Shown one piece after another: positions 1 to 10,479 of a stretch of 64,000 bases of DNA (its first letter is position 1; every line of letters starts with the position of its first letter). Below the pieces are notes generated by a model that worked only from the letters and a program-made list of their open reading frames with translations, was not told where the DNA came from and searched no databases. Position numbers and translations under genes: made by a program. This DNA comes from Terana coerulea (lineage: Eukaryota > Basidiomycota > Agaricomycetes > Polyporales > Phanerochaetaceae), in the NCBI GenBank assembly GCA_024811115.1, contig JAKOGH010000708.1, positions 94,953 through 158,952 on the forward strand, written 5' to 3'.

Positions 1-248
1 TGATGAACCTCCGACAAATCACCTCGGCAGACGAACACTCGAGCACCAATACTCAAGTCACTCAGCACGCCGCCCACTTCTCGGCATTGCACTTCCATGT
101 CCCATCAAGCATTGTAGGTGATATCGGTGCACCCCTTGACTTCGGAAGAAGCGCGCCTGCGGTGTCTGGCATTGAGGAGGAAGACCCAATCAGCGCAGAC
201 ATCACATCTGGAGGGTGCGATGCACACCCGTCTCCGAGCGTTTCATGA
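1..248 (+). CDS. DUF6533-type membrane protein, 3' end only
   Basis: The window opens inside the last exon of a plus-strand gene. The frame from base 3 starts with MNLRQ, which looks like the end of the S-R-F-x-x-N-L-R motif that follows the last membrane helix of DUF6533 proteins; the other copies here read SRLMFNIR, SRLMLNLRQ and SRFTLNLHR. The tail then runs through a short hydrophobic patch (IVGDIGAPLDFG) and an acidic stretch to a TGA at 246-248. Only the cytoplasmic tail is visible; the membrane part lies outside the window. DUF6533 proteins are multi-pass membrane proteins of unknown function, common in mushrooms. The assignment rests on motif memory and on the presence of other family members nearby. 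Confidence 0.5.
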   Translation, partial: MNLRQITSADEHSSTNTQVTQHAAHFSALHFHVPSSIVGDIGAPLDFGRSAPAVSGIEEEDPISADITSGGCDAHPSPSVS

Positions 249-969
249 ATCTTCCCCAGCATTCCAGGTGAGTACGACCGTGCTGATTCAACCGTACACC
301 AATTATCAACGCTCTACGTTCAAGCTCTCGCATGAGTTGTCCAAGAATACATGGGTATAGCAGCTTCGGGATATCCAATATGCTGGAATTGTTTCTCAGC
401 GACCGATAGGAATCATGGCTTGGCTCGGGATGAAATGGCATACAAGTGCTGACATGAGCTCGATAAATATCTAAGACTATATTCGATATGGTAACACTGC
501 TGCTATGGAGGCTTGATGGAGGCTACTACAGTAATACAGAGGCACTATCGCCTGAGGTAGTAAATGAGACAGAAATATAGAGGAATATCCACGACATGAG
601 ATACAGGTTGAGACCGAGACGGATACAGGGATATGACAAGGTCCGTAAGACGTATAGATAGTAATAATTATCTTGTGGGGTATCGGGGACGATGATGAGA
701 GGAAGGAGAAAGATAAATCTAAACAAGGACGGATACAGAGACAAAATTGAGTCCATGAAATGATAGATTGGGAAAATCACTGCAGAATGTGCGGAGACTG
801 GCGGACTTAGAGAGACCGGGATGAGGCCAGGAGGCCGCTGAGACAAGCGACTTGAGCGACTTCACCAAGGACTGGAGCGACGATGACTTGAGGGACGACG
901 AGAAACACGGACGGAGACGACGAGAACCTCCACATAGGAGGAAAGAAACGGTGGCGTCTAGCTTGAGGG

Positions 970-1195
970 TGCTTTAAAAGCACTCAGCTGAAGAAGACAG
1001 TGGAGTCGCGCTTCAGGGTGCTTTTGCAGCACTCGGCCGAAGAAAGACGATGGAGTCGCGCTTCAGGGTGCTCTTGCAGCACTCGGCGGAAGGCGGCGTG
1101 AATGGTGGTGCTCGCGAGGTGTGATCTTCAGGACGAGAGGTAGTCGACGGCGGTATCCTACTTGAGGGTGCTTCTAGAGCACTCGGCTGAAGTAG
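970..1195 (-). repeat. Four hairpin modules, copy A
   Basis: Four related modules lie downstream of the copy A gene. Each has, on the minus strand, a GAGTGCT arm, a 4-5 nt loop and an AGCACCCT arm, so GTGCT pairs with AGCAC. Two adjacent modules also share a spacer of about 40 bp containing GCGCGACTCCA. The same four modules occur in copy B. Confidence 0.75.
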
Positions 1196-1437
1196 GTGGT
1201 CGCCGACAATAACCTGGGATCGTGAGGAGGGGGCAGCGATGTCGCATCCGAAGGCGCCTAAGCTGGTGCTCGGTCCGGAGGCGATGGCGGGCTGTCCGCG
1301 AGGTACTGAGGAAAGGAGGTGCGTCGTCTCGTCGTCGTCGTTGGTGAAGTCCAGTGTCGTCAGTAGAGTCGAATGTCGCGGTGTTGATGTCAAGTCGCCC
1401 AAGTGAAAGTGTCTCAAGAGTTCAGAGTGGTCGCAGT

Positions 1438-2735
1438 CTAAGCTGTAGGATAGAAGCCAAGGCCGGCGAGACGAGAAGAGACCACCGCAGCCTGAGACGA
1501 GCCCTCGAAAGTACGTTGAGAGTAGGCGCGGTCGGCAGCGGTCGGCGCAGATGAACCTGCGAGCAGCAAGAGAAGGGCTTCAGCTCCTTCGCGTTCGCGT
1601 ACTTCGGGGTCTGCCTGGTTGGTTTTCATCACGGCGATGCGGATGTTCTGGCCGGCGCGGCGCGTCCTTCGCTTCTTCGTCTTTTCAGCCCGGTCGGATT
1701 CGTCTGCCTGCGTCGAAGGAGAGGTGGAGTTGGTCTCAGGAGCAGGGTTGAGCTGTCGAAGCGCTGGCCGATGGGAGGCTCTGCGGACTGGAAACCTGGG
1801 GAGACCGACGAATGCGAGACGGAAGCGCAGCAATCGGGCGAGAGGCCGTCAGCGCTGTACATTCGTTAGATTGTTCGATAGGCTGAGGGGGAGGCGTAGA
1901 GGTAGTAGTTTGTGCGAGTAGAACTGTTGAAGCGGTTGCCAATGGCACGTCTTGAGGACTAGAGGGCAGCGGGGCAACTGGACGGGACGTGACCGGGGCT
2001 ACTGGCAGTGAGGCAGGTTGCTCTTCGTCCTGAATCATAGGGTACTGCTGGTGCGTGATGAGCACCCAAGTAGGCTACACTGCACGCAGACACCATGTAC
2101 TCACCTGTTCCTTTGCACCCAAGACCCGTAACTTCTCCAGACTTCTCCAAGTCAATGCTTCCTGCTATGCCTTCCATAGGCTGTGCGACATCTTCGCCAG
2201 AGGGGATAGTAGTGGCTAAGGCGGGAGCCAGACTGGAAGCGGAAGCAGGCGTCGGCAAGGTCACAACAGCGGGCTCCGCAGGAGTAGGGGCAGTCACAGG
2301 AGCGGGCGCGGTGGCGAGTGTCGGCGTAGACTCGACATCATCGACTTCCATATCTTCGCATTGAGGAGCAACAGCGGTGGCGGTCACCTTCGTGACTGGA
2401 CTGGAGTGGGCGGCGTCCTGCTTGGCCTTGCTACGTTCTCCATCGTGGTAGGCCAGCATTCTGTTTGCAAAGCGATTCATAATCATCATGAAATTCCGGA
2501 GTCCTGCCTGGTCGCAGTCGACCGGTACGAATTTGACACCATGTTGGTGCGGATTGATTGGGATGTTGTAGTACCCCAACGTATCGAGAGCAAGCTTGAA
2601 GGCTGCATCGTCGTGGTTGTGGGCGTCGAGGAAGCATTTGACAAGAGAAGCGGTAGCGAGCGGCTGGTGCAGGCCCTCAGTGCCAGATGCCTCGGCGGTG
2701 GGCGCAGGAGAAACGACGCTCGAGGTGACAGCCAT
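1438..2735 (-). pseudogene. Broken copy of the unknown 410-aa gene (copy A)
   Basis: The start is ATG at 2735 and exon 1 runs to about 2105. An intron of about the size seen in copy B follows (donor GTGAGT, acceptor CAG), and exon 2 ends at 1438 with the same last residues (GFYPTA) as copy B. Against copy B there is one extra base near 2124, at the end of exon 1, and two extra bases (GC) near 1740-1744 in exon 2. The first shifts the frame so that translation stops at 1959. The second returns the frame to that of copy B for the C-terminus. The product is therefore truncated as the sequence stands. Indels are frequent in this assembly, so the 1-base change could be an error, but the 2-base insertion is harder to dismiss. 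Function is unknown; see the intact copy at 45550-46833. Confidence 0.7.
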
Positions 2736-3177
2736 GGTGAGAGGAGGTAGGAGGAGAGAGAGGGGAGGAGAAAGGTGGAGATAGAGTCGACGGTGAAAGA
2801 GTCAGAAAGACATGAGCATTTATATGTTCTGGAGGGAGTCTAGTCACGAGATTGCTTGTTTATTGGCGATAAACAGAGCGCGTCTCGATCGTGTCGGGGA
2901 GGGCGGGTTTGGTTGAAGCGTCGCGCGGCGGGCGATTCCGGCAATATGACCGCTTTGAGATCGGAATTTGCCGAGGTGCAAGCATCATCATATCGGTGCT
3001 CTAAATGCGTTAAAAGGCATGAGCTCTGCATTGTCAGGTTATCTGTATGTTTTTACTCAGCACGGCAGCTTATTGAGACACGCGGGTGGTCGTTGCGGAC
3101 GAAGTTGCAAGGCCGGAACGCCACAAAGACTGTTGATAGACGCTGTGCGCGGGAACTACCTGAGCGTCCAATCATAT

Positions 3178-3631
3178 GCGGCGCAGTAACTTTAAATGTG
3201 CGCTTTGTGTCGTAATCCCCTAGTTGATTACCCTCGCCTCTCTTCTAATCTTCGCATAGGTACATCGAAGAAAAACCCATCGTTCAATATTTGCGTCGTG
3301 CTTTAGCTGTCCGCTTATACTGACAATCTCTCTTACATAACGGAGTACTGGTATCCGAACTGCATCCGAGCCGACTCTATAATCATTACAAACTTACAAA
3401 CAGACTATTCGACTCATGGTCTCGCAGCGGGACCACATCGAGTTCTATACCTCAAAAATTTGAGTCATTGAGGGATTTCACCAATGTGGCGAGGCACTGT
3501 TGGGTTAAATGTTAGTTCTACGCTGCTCCGAGCGTCACGGTCTAAGACATTACTCAGTTACTTCGTTCAAGTGGTACTAGCTCTATACCTTGCTACACAG
3601 TGAGTACATATTACGCCCCAGTGGGCGGAGA
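3178..3631. other. Intergenic, no gene seen
   Basis: This AT-rich spacer lies between repeat copy A and the 3' end of the first minus-strand DUF6533 gene. I see no convincing coding sequence, structured RNA or repeat. Confidence 0.5.
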
Positions 3632-5327
3632 CTACGCACCAAAATGGTCTGGACCATCCGTGAATTGCTCCATGCATGCCTCGACATCAGTACGATGCTC
3701 CGCCCAGGCTGCTTCTATATCTCTAACGAATGTAGACGCCGTTGGCTCCGTCGGTGCTAATGTCGGGGTGATAGTACGGTTGTTCCCCGTGACGATGGAT
3801 TGGTCCTGTACCTGTGCACGGATATTGAACATCAGTCGCGAGATCAGGGTGGTCGACAGACTGCAAAAATGTCATTAAATCACGCCATGGAAACTCACTG
3901 GAGCTACTTACACATTGGCAAGCGTAGTTGTAATGCCCCTGATAAGCGGCTATAAAGAGAGTCATGGCAACGGTTAGCCCTTTTGTCGAGACGACGTCCT
4001 TGAGGAAGCATTGAAGCTTACCCGGCCAATCTATAAAGATGTGAGAGCAAGTAAGCAAGCCAGCATTATAGTACTTACCATGAAGGTCGTCATATTGCCG
4101 ATAAATGCGAATGCAAGCACCCTATCATAAGTTAGCCTGGTAGGCTTAACGACAAATCATGGCACTCTATTAACGCACCCGAAGTACATCGTACCTACCC
4201 ATCTGTTGATTGATGATACGTGAGCTTTGAGTTTGCATGCAACGTACCATCACGCAAAATAATGTCCACAAGAGTTCTCCTTCCTCCGCGAAGAGCGAGG
4301 GCTTTACGAAGCGTTAACCCAAATATCACAATATCAAATGCGAGATCGCAGGCCCATGAGATAGCCAGATCTACGGGATTCTCTCAGTTTGGGGTGAAAA
4401 TGATGAGATATTCGACGTACGTTGCGCTCTGTACACTCCACGTCAGCATTAAGAGAAGCAAAACATGAGTACAAACGCCTTACTCTGCGTCGTCTGTGGC
4501 CACATTGCACCCCGATTTTCGGTGGTACTGTAGGCGGGGAACCAGATTTCAGGAAGACGGTGACCTAAAGCAAATACGGCCAGGTGAATGGCTGTAAATG
4601 TAAGATGTCAACATATAAACTCACGAAACCAACTCCAATAGCTGTCATGGATACTGCTATGAGCAGCCACTTAATGCGACGACTCCGGTCGTACAGAGCA
4701 TACGTCCTTATGTTGAGCAGGACTGCGAAGAGATCATTAGCAGCGGTATATCGAACTACTGCACTCCAATGGCAACTTACTACCGACTAATATCTGAGAA
4801 CAGATGATGTATATTTGGTGGTATGTGATGAGACTAGTGCAACTGGAGACTCCTCAGTGAGATTGAGCAATAATGACCAAGGACGCACGCACAGCTGGAG
4901 CGAACGGCAGGATTCAGTTCAGGGTCTACTGGTTTCACACTGGCTTCTAGCTTACTTGATGGTTGTCCTGAGGCCACGAAACTTGGACCAAGACAGGGAT
5001 ATTCCCAACAAGCGAGAGATAGCGGCAGAGAAAGAAACACGCAGTTGTCCATGTGAGGTTGAATCTGTCACCCCAGTAGCGCTCAATTTCCAACGGGAGC
5101 GTTAACAGGTAGTCGTAAAAGAGAATCGCTGGCAAGCACGATGTCAGTGTACGCCTTCGAGAATTGAATATAAACTCACTGAAGGCGGAGAGGCAGAGGC
5201 AGCGATTCACGAGAGCGTCACTGCAGTGGATGTTTGTCTCCTTACAGTGGTGGATATTAAGCAGATGTATGACCTACTTGAAAGTCGGGACAGGTCCTAA
5301 GACGTCCGAAGTCTTCGGTACGCCCAT
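3632..5327 (-). CDS. DUF6533 multi-pass membrane protein (paralogue 1)
   Basis: The start ATG at 5327 opens MGVPKTSDVLG; exon 1 is 50 nt, exon 2 41 nt (5220-5180), and exon 3 from 5128 carries the family signature (FYDYLLTLPLEIERYW, then RYLSLVGNIPV). Later exons give TYHQ and QILVG, RTYALYDRSRR, an aspartate-containing helix (CDLAFDIVIFGLTLRKA), VDIILRDG, and a last exon with STTLISRLMFNIR ending in TAG at 3632. There are about a dozen exons with introns of 50-65 nt. The frame is kept throughout if a 2-nt exon (4894-4893) is accepted between exon 3 and the TYHQ exon. The family is a seven-helix-like membrane protein of unknown role. The neighbour at 6249-7948 is its closest relative and has identical exon sizes at the 5' end, so this is a tandem duplication. 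No frame break was found. Confidence 0.75.
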
Positions 5328-6248
5328 AAACCACGACAGTCTTCCCGATGCACCTCAATGAGCCCACCTCAGGAATAGCGCCCAGGAGACGTCAAGGGAT
5401 TGGCCGTCTGCACTCTTGGGAAACCAGTGTGCTAGCTCCTGAGGCCTGAGGCCTGAGATCCAACGTGCCGTATATTTAAGGTCCTGCGACCCGGATAGAA
5501 TTTCAATGATCTCAGTTTTCTCCAATAGCAGTTTGTCGATGCAAGTGGTTAGCCTCAGAATGGGAAAGCATGCACATGATCTGCCTACCTGCGTAACTGA
5601 TGGCACAGCAAAGATCGCGCGGTCAGCGATGCAGATCGACGTGCACAGTTCAGTTCTCCATGGCGATCTGTCATTGTGCCGGCACTGTCATGGAATGACA
5701 TGAGAACCCAATAAGTGTGGCTGATAAATTGAGTGGACGCCGGCAAACGTGCGAGGTGGTGCCTGAGAAAATGAGAAGGCGTCAGCGAAGCTGAGCGCGA
5801 GTAGTTTGGGTTGGCTCACTGCACCAGTGTCGTACTACCCGACCAACCTTATGGCGGCATCTCTATACTGACAGCACCACGAGTGCACGACAGTCACAGG
5901 GGAGAGTGTATAACCATTTAAGATCATAAAGACATACAAGAGCAATTAGACGCAATAGTCAAGTAGGGCTATCACAGATTCCTCCCAAACGCGCATCTTG
6001 AGTCATTCGTCAAAAGTCCAGCGATCCTTGCCCAAACGTGAACAAGTCGACACATAATCCATTGGTATCGTTGAGCCTAGTGCTACAGGGAGCGAAATCA
6101 GTGCACAGAATGCAGACCAATCCGTTGACGCTTACTAGACCGTAGAAGTCTAAGATATGTTCGAGCCTGGCCCGTTCACACCGTTCGAAACACCCGTCCG
6201 TCGTCACTGGAATGAACATGTTCTGTGTATAATCCACTTTAGCACATT
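5328..6248. other. Spacer between the two DUF6533 paralogues
   Basis: About 920 bp should hold the promoter of paralogue 1 and the 3' flank of paralogue 2. The only oddity is a short iterated GAGGCCT stretch near 5436-5456. No gene is recognised. Confidence 0.45.
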
Positions 6249-7948
6249 TCATGGAAGACAGATGATGACGTTGAAGTACGTACCGTATTGCTCTGCGCTG
6301 GCAGCAGGTGTTACATCATGGCGCGCCTCTGCAGCACGTCGCTCGTGGGACCAGTCCGCGTATCCATAGGTTATCACCGTAGTGACGATAGGACCGGCCG
6401 GCTGCGCACATAAGCCGGCGTTTGGAGTATGGCCTGGACCGCTGGGGCTTTCTTGAGCTGGCTGACGAAGATTGAGCATCAGTCGAGAAAGTATAGTAGT
6501 CGACAGGCTACAGAGGGTTTCAGGACTGAGAACAGATACAGCTATCGTGTAGTTTGCTCACATATTTGTGAGAGTGCTGGCGATGCTTTTGACGACCGGC
6601 TACCGGAGGAGCTCAGTATGCACTCCTTCCGTATTTATTTTGGGACTTACTCTTCCCACCTGGTACATCATAAGCACAGGGTACAGAAACGGCAAAGACA
6701 ATACTCACCAAGAGGGTCGTTATAGTGCTCACGCATGCGCATGAGAGTATACTAACCGCCAGTGAATATTGAAAGTGGGATCAGGTTGGGATGTGTATGA
6801 ACGACATACCCAAAATACATCGTACCTATCAACGGGCATTCACTGAACTGCTGAGTGCGGGGAGAGAAAAATTACATACCGTCGCGTAGAATTATATCAA
6901 CGAAGTGTCGCCTGCCTCCGCGGAGACTCATGGCCTTGTATAATGTTAAGCCGAAGATAGTAATGTCGACAAGCAGATCGCAACCCCATGTGATGGCCAC
7001 ATCTGCAGAGTTTCCGTTAGTTCAGTCATATGTGCAGAAAGCAACTTGGTCTCGTACGTTGTGCCCTGAAGACTCAACAGATCAGTACAAGCTCTTCTAT
7101 CAGCGCGCGTCCACTCACTCTGCATCTGAGGTTGGCACATTACATCCGTCATTGATAGGTGTAGTCGGTGCAGGGCTGAGTTTCAAAAATATGGAAGCCT
7201 GATACACATTTTCAGCGAAGAGATATTGCTGCAAGGTACCATACTTACGCCGCCGCCTGCCAAGGCTGTCCCTGCGACACCGAGGAGTAGCCATAAGATT
7301 TTACGGCTGCGGCCGTATAACGCATAGGTACGTATGATGAGCAAGACTGCGTAATTCGTCAGCGCGCTTGTAACGGTGTATCTCAGTTATTTACTTACGC
7401 CCCACCAGACATTGAGATACCAGGATGTAGACTTCATGATAGTCAATAAGGGCAGTACACCTGAAAAATGCTTCGAAAGGAGTCCGCTGAATTTTTACAA
7501 AGCGTGCTTACCACTGTAGGACGTTCGCAAGTCAATATTCAACTCGTCGATTCATAGTATCTCACTCACTGAATGATTGTACTGAGGCAGTGCAGCTTGA
7601 ATCACGACAGGGATATTCCCGACTAGCGAGAGATAGCGGCAGAGAAAAAATAATGCTGTGGCCCACGAACGGTTGAACCTTTGGCCCCAATAGAGTTCAA
7701 TCTCGAGCGGTAACGTTAAGACGTAGTCAAAATAAAGTATTGCTGTAGACGGACGGATGTCAATGTTATTATCAAAAAGCGGTTTGGGAAGAACTCACTG
7801 AAGGCGACGATGCAGAGGGAACGGTTCAGAAAGGCATCGCTGAAGAAAAAGCCATATGATGAGATCGGTTGATATGTTTTCAGGTTAGTTGAGCGCACCT
7901 GTAAACCGAAGCTACTCCTATAACGTCCGAGGTCCGAGATGCATCCAT
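6249..7948 (-). CDS. DUF6533 multi-pass membrane protein (paralogue 2)
   Basis: The start ATG at 7948 opens MDASRTSDVIG. Exon 1 (50 nt) and exon 2 (41 nt) match paralogue 1 in length. Exon 3 encodes YFDYVLTLPLEIELYW and RYLSLVGNIPV. A 2-nt exon (TG, 7513-7512) lies between introns of 56 and 51 nt and is needed to keep the frame into the DYHEVYILVSQCLVG exon. RTYALYGRSRK, CDLLVDITIFGLTLYKA, VDIILRDG and a final exon with STTILSRLMLNLRQ follow, ending at 6249. The C-terminal tail is about 70 residues, longer than in paralogue 1, and has no recognisable motif. The gene appears intact. Function is unknown; the family is probably integral to membranes. Confidence 0.75.
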
Positions 7949-8670
7949 GAGAAAGTTCTTTTCTCTGTGTTGCACCAAATAACTTGTTCAGATAACTCGA
8001 AGGATTGGAAGTGCAGATAGTCTGGCAAGCGGCTAGCTATGGACCACAACTCTTTGCCAACCGTTCCGCCTGTTATATACCCAGGATCCAGGGGATGTTG
8101 GTATTCTTGTGCCTGCCCCTCCGCCCAGCACTGCCCTTGTCAAACTCTTGAGATCGCCGTCTTGCAGGGGAGGGAAATCATGGGCCAAAAGCACCCTACA
8201 CCTTGAGCGACAGATGCCATAGGCTAAACCGCTCCGACTACAAACCGTTTTCCATGGAGATGCATCGATACGCCAATCCTGTCGTACGATAGCACGAGCC
8301 TATGGGACTGCAACAAAGCATGTACGATAGAGCCCGCGGTCACGGACAGGTAGTCGTGTTGATGTGCCTGGGAATGTGGGACGGTATCACCGTATGCGCC
8401 CGTGAAGACGAATAACTAACGTACCGAGTCAAATTCAAATGCCACATGTGCGGGCCCGCCGTACTTGAGTCATGGCTATACCAGCAGTGCCGGAGCCGTT
8501 GCTGAAATAAAAGTGCAGTGCGAGCAATGAGGTCTGCCAGTATTACCGAAACCATCCTACAACACAATGACATCTCGACCATTTCGGAGAAGGTACGTTT
8601 CCACTTGTGCGTGAACGGCGCCGCACCCCTCTGAACTACTCACTGGCTTCAGAGTTGATAGGCCGCGAGA
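7949..8670. other. Intergenic, no gene seen
   Basis: This is the upstream region of DUF6533 paralogue 2. No recognisable coding exon, repeat or RNA gene was seen on either strand. Confidence 0.4.
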
Positions 8671-9387
8671 ATGGGATACTCATACCGGTCACTACCAATT
8701 ACCGTACATACACGACCCCCTCTGGCACAAGTTTGCATGCTTCGACTGCCGACGATTGTTCAAGATTGCTCTAATCGAAGGGAGCGATTACTCCTGGGGA
8801 AGCGCTGTGCGAGTCAGACCCAATTGGAACCGCATGAAAACAGCGTTGCAAGCCTCGACACTTCGAGGGGGCCAAACCCCAAGGAGAGACGGAAACGGGA
8901 GGCAATTGTAAAGAGGGGCTGGAAAACGCAGGACACCGTTCGTCGAGGTGACAACAGACAAGAGATAGAGTTTGAGAAAATCAGTGCCTGCTTGCCAGAC
9001 GTGCAGTGGAAACCCCTTGGGAAGCGTTGTCCACAATGCGGGCAAGCAGGGATCAGAGTGGGAACGGCGTTCGCAGCCCCTTGCCGAAATGACCGAGTGG
9101 CTTGGCACAGGCTCAAGCTGTGGGTCGAGAACGGTGGCGAACAGAAGAAGCGGCGAGATGCGAACGTGGAGTCATCGGAGGAACGTGGGCGATGTTGGCG
9201 GAAGCATGGCTATCAAGGAAGGCAAGAGGAAGAGATTGATAAAAGGATAGAGATACTCAAGAGCGCGGTCAGACTAGGGGTGCGGACCAGTGAGGAAGAG
9301 CAGCAGCTCGCTTCAATTCAAGCCAGGAAGGGAAAGACGGAGGGCGACGCATGGACAGTAGTAATGCCTCCTACTAGAAAAATATAG
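8671..9387 (+). CDS. Doubtful ORF, 238 codons
   Basis: An uninterrupted frame runs from ATG 8671 to TAG 9385-9387. The product is rich in Arg, Lys and Glu, has one CPQCGQAG zinc-knuckle-like pair of cysteines near residue 121, and a charged C-terminal third that could be helical (EEEIDKRIEILK, then TSEEEQQLASIQARK). No family is recognised. The N-terminal 60 residues look unlike protein, so if any gene is here the start is probably further downstream or the ORF is one exon of a larger gene. There is no homologous neighbour to support it. Confidence 0.25.
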   Translation: MGYSYRSLPITVHTRPPLAQVCMLRLPTIVQDCSNRRERLLLGKRCASQTQLEPHENSVASLDTSRGPNPKERRKREAIVKRGWKTQDTVRRGDNRQEIEFEKISACLPDVQWKPLGKRCPQCGQAGIRVGTAFAAPCRNDRVAWHRLKLWVENGGEQKKRRDANVESSEERGRCWRKHGYQGRQEEEIDKRIEILKSAVRLGVRTSEEEQQLASIQARKGKTEGDAWTVVMPPTRKI

Positions 9388-9607
9388 TAAACATGAGTGC
9401 CTTGCATTTTTTGATCATCACACTCACTAGAGCACCCGTACTCAAGTGGCATTCAGCGATTACTAAACAATACCCAACGCAGACCTTCATACAACGACGC
9501 AGCATCGACAGCTGTACGTCTCCTCTGTCGCGCTCCCTGCACTGCGAGAGCCTGCTCGACAGCTAAGGCATCATGTCAGGGCAGAGTGCGGAACTCTCCA
9601 CGTTCAA

Positions 9608-10263
9608 CTAACCCCCGGGTTGGGCTACAGCCTCCCTCTTCTGTCTCAACTGCCTCTCCAGCTCTTCAAACGCGTCAAGGGCAACACTCGGTTTCTTCGC
9701 CGCATGTTCGGTCGTCGAGCGGATGCTTTGTGGCCATTGATCTCGAGGAATATGCAATTCCGACAGCGATGTCCGCAGAGTATCCATCGCTTTCTTGTAT
9801 TCGTCCGCCGCTTCGGCATAGAGATCGTGCACGCATATAGCGCATCCGGACATGCAGCATTCTGATGCTACAGTTGAACGTATATTATAATACGTTGTTG
9901 CAAGCAACACTCACCGTCGGAACCTGGAGGCTTCGGCTCCTCGGGGACCACAAATCCCATGAACGTCTTCTGGTCCGACCTCGCAGGTCTTGCGCGCGAC
10001 GGTACGCTGACAGCGCCCTCGTTCTCTTCCATGTCCTCCGAAAGTTCAACTATATCGCGTCTGTACGCCCCTTTTCCTCGCAGCGACTTCTCAAGCCGTT
10101 GGTATCGGTCGGTCAGACTCTGACCGCCTCGGGTAGGGTACTTCCATGTCTGAGCGGATGAAGGTGTATCGCCGGGTGTAGAAAGTGCTGACGAGCTCCG
10201 ATAGCGAGCTACGCAAGGAGGCGAGTGGGAATAGACAGCACTTCGCGCTGCAAGTCGTAGCAT
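9608..10263 (-). CDS. Oxidoreductase-like domain protein, probably mitochondrial (OXLD1-like)
   Basis: Two exons, 10263-9915 and 9867-9608, are joined across a 47-nt intron and give 202 residues. I chose the ATG at 10263 over an upstream in-frame one because the protein then begins MLRLAARSAVYSHSPPCVAR, rich in Arg and Ser with no acidic residues, as in a mitochondrial presequence. The C-terminal part has the family core CCMSGCAICVHDLY followed by a helix (EYKKAMDTLR), the arrangement of the oxidoreductase-like N-terminal domain. Its three cysteines suggest metal or thiol chemistry, but the reaction is not established for this family. A divergent promoter of about 216 bp is shared with CSN5. 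Confidence 0.8.
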
Positions 10264-10479
10264 CCAACCGGCGAATGATGCATGAGAGGTGAAGGAGAGA
10301 GTATATGTCTCCGTCCGGCTGATGACGGCAGTAGGAGGGACCATTTGGCGAGAGTGGCAGTTGGTTCCCACACTTTAGTTAGCGCCTGCATAATTGGGCG
10401 CCAAAACACATACGCCTCGACGCAGCTCGACGCGGAGACGCCACTGCCTCCGTCTGCTTGCACTGGACCGCGAGGATCG
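10264..10479. promoter_or_regulatory. Divergent promoter between the OXLD1-like gene and CSN5
   Basis: Only 216 bp separate the two start codons, which face away from each other, so both core promoters must lie here. No clear TATA box was seen on either strand. Confidence 0.55.

Larger units (their letters stand above)
358..3177 (-). repeat. 2.8-kb dispersed repeat, copy A (inverted relative to copy B)
   Basis: Read on the minus strand, this segment aligns from end to end with 45112-47903 on the plus strand. It begins with ATATGATTGGACGC and ends with CCGAAGCTGCTA; the flanking bases then differ completely. The order is: promoter with TATA box, a two-exon gene, about 1 kb of non-coding sequence with hairpin repeats, and a CT-rich 3' part. 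I see no terminal inverted repeats, no LTRs and no clear target-site duplication. The exon 1 products are about 94% identical between copies; the non-coding parts are less alike and carry indels. Confidence 0.85.
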
